Positions 61,005 to 64,000 of a stretch of 64,000 nucleotides of DNA are shown here, one piece after another. Made by a program: the position numbers and the translations under genes. How positions within the stretch are numbered: the first letter of the stretch is position 1; each line of letters starts with the position of its first letter. The stretch comes from Streptomyces piniterrae (lineage in GTDB: Bacteria > Actinomycetota > Actinomycetes > Streptomycetales > Streptomycetaceae): contig NZ_SUMB01000016.1 in assembly GCF_005048155.1 (NCBI RefSeq), positions 103,485-167,484 on the forward strand, read 5' to 3'. A model generated the notes under the pieces. The model ran no database searches. It saw only the letters and a program-made list of their open reading frames with translations, and was not told the DNA's origin.

Positions 61005-61934
61005 TCAGCGCAGCGGTGTCGCGCCCGGCGCCGGGGAGTCCGCCACCCGTACCGCGCGGCAGGTGCCCGAGGTCAGCAGGGCCCGTGCCACCGACTCGGC
61101 CGCCTCGGCGTCCTTCACCAGGAACGCGGTGGTCGGTCCTGAGCCGGAGACCAGCGCGGCCAGGGCGCCGGCCGCGGTGCCGGCGGCCAGGGTGGCGGTC
61201 AGGTCGGGGCGCAGGGAGAGCGCCGCGGCCTGGAGATCGTTGCTGAGCGCCGCGGCGAGCGCGGTGGCGTCCCCGGACTCCAGCGCGGCCAGAAGTTCGG
61301 GCGCCGCCTCCGGCTCGGGTACGTCGGTGCCCTCCGTCAGCCGGTCGAACTCCCGGTAGACGGCCGGCGTCGACAGCCCGCCGTCGGCGACCGCGAAGAC
61401 CCAGTGGAAGGTGCCGCCGACGGTCAGCGGCGTCAGCAGCTCACCTCGGCCGCGGCCCAGCGCCGCCCCGCCGACCAGACTGAACGGCACATCACTGCCC
61501 AACTCGGCGCAGATGTCGAGGAGTTCGTCGCGGGAGGCGCCGGTCGACCAGAGGGTGTCGCAGGCCAGCAGGGCACCGGCGGCGTCCGCGCTGCCGCCGG
61601 CCATGCCGCCCGCCACGGGGATGTCCTTGGTGATGTGGAGGTGGACGTTCGGCTCGATGCCGTGGCGGGCGGCGAGCAGTTCGGCGGCGCGGGCGGCCAG
61701 GTTGGTGCGGTCCAGCGGGATCTGGTCGACGTCATGGCCCTCGGCGGTGATCCGCAGCGTGTCCGCGGGGGTGGCGGTGACCTCGTCGTAGAGGCCGACG
61801 GCGAGGAAGACGTTGGCCAGGTCGTGGAAGCCGTCGGCGCGGGCGGCGCCGACGGCCAGCTGGACATTGACCTTGGCCGGCACCCGGACGGTGACCGGGG
61901 CGCCGGTCACCGGGCCGTTCGTCGAGGTGGTCAT
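61005..61934 (-). CDS. ispE: 4-diphosphocytidyl-2-C-methyl-D-erythritol kinase
   Basis: 309-residue GHMP kinase of the MEP isoprenoid pathway; phosphorylates CDP-ME. VRVPAKVNVQLAVGAARADGFHDL at the start, ATP loop PVAGGMAGGSADAAGALLA (about 105-123), and the C-terminal LVSGSGPTTAFLV. ATG at 61934 overlaps the rsmA stop by four bases, so the operon rpfB-rsmA-ispE, also known in Mycobacterium, is translationally coupled. Confidence 0.97.
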   Translation of the reverse strand: MTTSTNGPVTGAPVTVRVPAKVNVQLAVGAARADGFHDLANVFLAVGLYDEVTATPADTLRITAEGHDVDQIPLDRTNLAARAAELLAARHGIEPNVHLHITKDIPVAGGMAGGSADAAGALLACDTLWSTGASRDELLDICAELGSDVPFSLVGGAALGRGRGELLTPLTVGGTFHWVFAVADGGLSTPAVYREFDRLTEGTDVPEPEAAPELLAALESGDATALAAALSNDLQAAALSLRPDLTATLAAGTAAGALAALVSGSGPTTAFLVKDAEAAESVARALLTSGTCRAVRVADSPAPGATPLR

Positions 61935-62854
61935 GCGGCGTCTCCCCCTGCCTGTGCCTGGCGGATGCCCGGGGTTCCGCCGGGTCCCTTGTGTTCCGCG
62001 ATCCGTGCGAACTCCTCCACGGTCAGCGACTCGCCGCGGGCCTGCGGCGAGATGCCCGCCGCGACCAGCGCGGCCTCCGCCGCGGCGGCCGATCCGGCCC
62101 AGCCCGCCAGCGCGGCCCGCAGTGTCTTGCGGCGCTGGGCGAACGCGGCGTCGACGACCGCGAAGACCTCGGCGCGGCTCGCCGTGGTCGTCGGCGGCTT
62201 GTCGCGGCGTACCAGCGAGACCAGCCCGGAGTCGACGTTCGGCGCCGGCCAGAAGACGTTGCGGCCGATCGCCCCGGCCCGCTTGACCTCGGCGTACCAG
62301 TTCGCCTTGACGGACGGCACGCCGTAGACCTTGTTGCCGGGCCGGGCGGCCAGCCGGTCGGCTACCTCGGCCTGCACCATCACCAGGGTGCGGTCGATGG
62401 TGGGGAAGGTCGCGAGCATGTGGAGAAGGACCGGGACCGCGACGTTGTAGGGCAGGTTGGCGACCAGCGCGGTGGGCGCCGGGCCCGGCAGTTCGCCGAC
62501 GTGCATCGCGTCGCTGTGGACCAGCGCGAAGCGGTCGGCGCGGTCCGGCATCCGGGCCGCGATGGTGGCGGGCAGCGCGGCCGCGAGCACCTCGTCGATC
62601 TCGATGGCGGTGACCCGGTCGGCGGCCTCCAGGAGGCCCAGCGTCAGCGAGCCGAGGCCGGGGCCGATCTCCACGACGACATCGTCCGGCCGTACGTCGG
62701 CGGTCCGCACGATCCGGCGGACGGTGTTGGCGTCGATGACGAAGTTCTGGCCGCGCTGCTTGGTGGGACGTACACCCAGCGCGGTGGCCAGCTCACGGAC
62801 GTCGGCGGGGCCGAGGAGGGGACCGGAATCATCAGGGCTGCTGCTGTTGCTCAC
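61931..62854 (-). CDS. rsmA: 16S rRNA dimethyladenosine transferase RsmA (KsgA)
   Basis: 307-residue SAM methyltransferase dimethylating A1518 and A1519 of 16S rRNA during 30S maturation. GQNFVIDANTVRRIV, motif I VVEIGPGLGSLTLGLL, AIEIDEVLAAAL, catalytic NLPYNVAVP. C-terminal extension of about 20 residues (GGTPGIRQAQAGG) is unique-looking. ATG overlaps the end of rpfB by four bases. Confidence 0.97.
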   Translation of the reverse strand: MSNSSSPDDSGPLLGPADVRELATALGVRPTKQRGQNFVIDANTVRRIVRTADVRPDDVVVEIGPGLGSLTLGLLEAADRVTAIEIDEVLAAALPATIAARMPDRADRFALVHSDAMHVGELPGPAPTALVANLPYNVAVPVLLHMLATFPTIDRTLVMVQAEVADRLAARPGNKVYGVPSVKANWYAEVKRAGAIGRNVFWPAPNVDSGLVSLVRRDKPPTTTASRAEVFAVVDAAFAQRRKTLRAALAGWAGSAAAAEAALVAAGISPQARGESLTVEEFARIAEHKGPGGTPGIRQAQAGGDAA

Positions 62855-64000
62855 TGGTGAAGCTTACGGCCGCACGCCGGCCAGGGGCTCGCCCCCTGGG
62901 TGATGTAGAGCTTCTTGGCGCGGTAGGTCTGCTCGTCGGCGGGGGCGTCCTGCGGGCGGCCGCTGCCGCCGAGCCGGTGCCAGGTGTTGACGTCGAACTG
63001 GTAGAGGCCGCCGTAGGTGCCCGACGCGTCGACGGCGTTCGGCCGGCCGCCCGCCTCGCACCGGGCCAGCGCGTGCCAGGCGAGGTGATCGGCGCCCTGT
63101 ACGGAGGTCGGCAGTTCCTTGGTGCCGATGTGCACGATCTGCGGCCGGGGCCGGCGGACCACATGCGTGTCGACCCGCTGCGGTTTCTGCTTGACCCCGT
63201 TGACGGTGCGCAGCCGGTAGGTGACCCGCCGCACGCCGGGGCGCCCCTGCTGGACCACCGCCTCCGTGCCGCGGGTGAGCCAGGGGTCGCTCTTCTTGAC
63301 CGTGCGGAACGGGATGGTCTCCTCGCGGACCTTCTTGGAGCCGGTGATCCGCAGGACGGAGACGGTCTGGCCCTCGCGCGGGAAGCTGTCCGGCGGCACC
63401 GAGGTGGTGTCCTCGTCGCGCAGCGCGAGGCCGGCCTGGGCGAGGGCCTCGCGGACCGTCGCGGCGTTGGTGCGGACGCGGTGTTCGCGGCCGTCGGCGA
63501 CGAAGACCACCGAGCGTTCGGTGCGTACCGCCAGCTCCAGGCCGTGCCGGCCGATGCGCCGGTCGCGGGAGCTGGAGAGATAGGCGCCCTCGGCGCGCAC
63601 GCCGAGCTGGCGCAGCGCGCCGTCGACGGTCTCGGCCGTGGTCCACACCTGGCGGCGCTCTCCGTCGAGGTCGAGGACGACCGGCCGGCCGTGCCGGAGG
63701 GCGATGTCGTCGCCGCTGGTGAGCGCGGTGCCGGGGGCGGGCGCGACGATGTCGTGGCGGCCGGTGTCCAGGTGCTCGTCGTCGAGCAGGTCGTCGACGT
63801 CGTCGGCGAAGGTGTGCAGGGTGCGCGGTTTGCCGTCGACGGTGAGCCGGACCGCCTTGTCGTGGGCGATGAAGGCGGTGGTGCCGCCGGCCAGGAAGGC
63901 GACGACCAGGGCCCGGGGCAGCAGCCGGCGCAGGGCTTCGGGGCGCTCGGCCGGGCGTCGGCGGCGGCCGGTCGCGCCGGCGGCCCGGCGGGCGGCGGCC
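62851..64000 (-). CDS. rpfB: RpfB-type resuscitation-promoting factor, 5' end outside window
   Basis: At least 382 residues, open to the right edge. Order seen: basic N-terminal part (RRLLPRAL) and a transmembrane/signal-anchor helix (VVAFLAGGTTAFIA), DUF348 repeats (VRLTVDGKPRTLHTFADDVD; VVLDLDGERRQVWTTAETVD; VVFVADGREHRVRTNAATV), a G5 domain (FRTVKKSDPWLTRGTEAVVQ), and a C-terminal Rpf domain with catalytic Glu in ARCEAGGRPN and YGGLYQFDVNTWHRLGG. Cell-wall hydrolase anchored at the surface. It heads the rsmA-ispE operon. This is the third Rpf protein of the window. Confidence 0.95.
   Translation of the reverse strand, partial: AAARRAAGATGRRRRPAERPEALRRLLPRALVVAFLAGGTTAFIAHDKAVRLTVDGKPRTLHTFADDVDDLLDDEHLDTGRHDIVAPAPGTALTSGDDIALRHGRPVVLDLDGERRQVWTTAETVDGALRQLGVRAEGAYLSSSRDRRIGRHGLELAVRTERSVVFVADGREHRVRTNAATVREALAQAGLALRDEDTTSVPPDSFPREGQTVSVLRITGSKKVREETIPFRTVKKSDPWLTRGTEAVVQQGRPGVRRVTYRLRTVNGVKQKPQRVDTHVVRRPRPQIVHIGTKELPTSVQGADHLAWHALARCEAGGRPNAVDASGTYGGLYQFDVNTWHRLGGSGRPQDAPADEQTYRAKKLYITQGASPWPACGRKLHQ

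Overview
The window is high-GC chromosomal DNA of an actinobacterium, almost certainly a Streptomyces. Evidence: very high GC with strong third-position G/C bias, frequent GTG starts, only two TTA (bldA) codons noticed in recognisable genes, secreted Rpf muralytic enzymes, galactose genes in the order galT-galE-galK, and rpfB-rsmA-ispE gene order. From memory the order eno, rpf genes, mazG, mfd, glmU, prs, rplY, pth, ppc, desaturase, tam/tamR resembles the conserved core of Streptomyces chromosomes. No insertion sequence, prophage, CRISPR array or replication origin was seen.

Region 1 (1-12.4 kb): 5' part of enolase (cut by the left edge); two secreted Rpf-type hydrolases, one behind a c-di-AMP (ydaO-type) riboswitch; a cytochrome P450; a divergent LysR/MFS pair; a large STAND NTPase with Sel1-like repeats; mazG; a SurA-N-type lipoprotein; and a small secreted peptide with a palindromic operator candidate.

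Region 2 (12.6-28.2 kb): a soluble Ser/Thr kinase coupled to a membrane protein; an orphan N6-adenine methylase fused to a helix-turn-helix and a specificity-like domain; a DUF4190 membrane protein; a lipoprotein HNH nuclease; a DUF2079 membrane protein; mfd; a DHA2 exporter; and a DivIVA/FilP-like coiled-coil protein.

Region 3 (28.8-34.2 kb) is the most unusual. Two divergent gene pairs are built from polymorphic-toxin and immunity modules: an Imm35-like/deaminase-like/SUKH-4 fusion, a WHH-nuclease/SUKH fusion, a YwqJ-type deaminase, and a SUKH-3 protein. None has a visible secretion leader.

Region 4 (34.3-48.5 kb): an orphan histidine kinase; a TTA-containing HTH/LAGLIDADG-like gene beside tRNA-Gln(UUG); then housekeeping genes glmU, prs, rplY, pth, ppc; a fatty-acid desaturase with a TetR gene; a VOC protein; and the divergent tam/tamR pair with clear operators.

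Region 5 (48.6-64 kb): an SDR oxidoreductase; GH42 beta-galactosidase; galTEK divergent from a sodium/solute symporter, each side with repeat-type operators; and two orphan LuxR-type regulators that bracket the galactose genes. Together these could import and cleave galactosides and feed the Leloir pathway. The window ends with an ABC-F ATPase and the ispE-rsmA-rpfB operon (rpfB cut by the right edge). The window therefore carries three Rpf cell-wall hydrolases.
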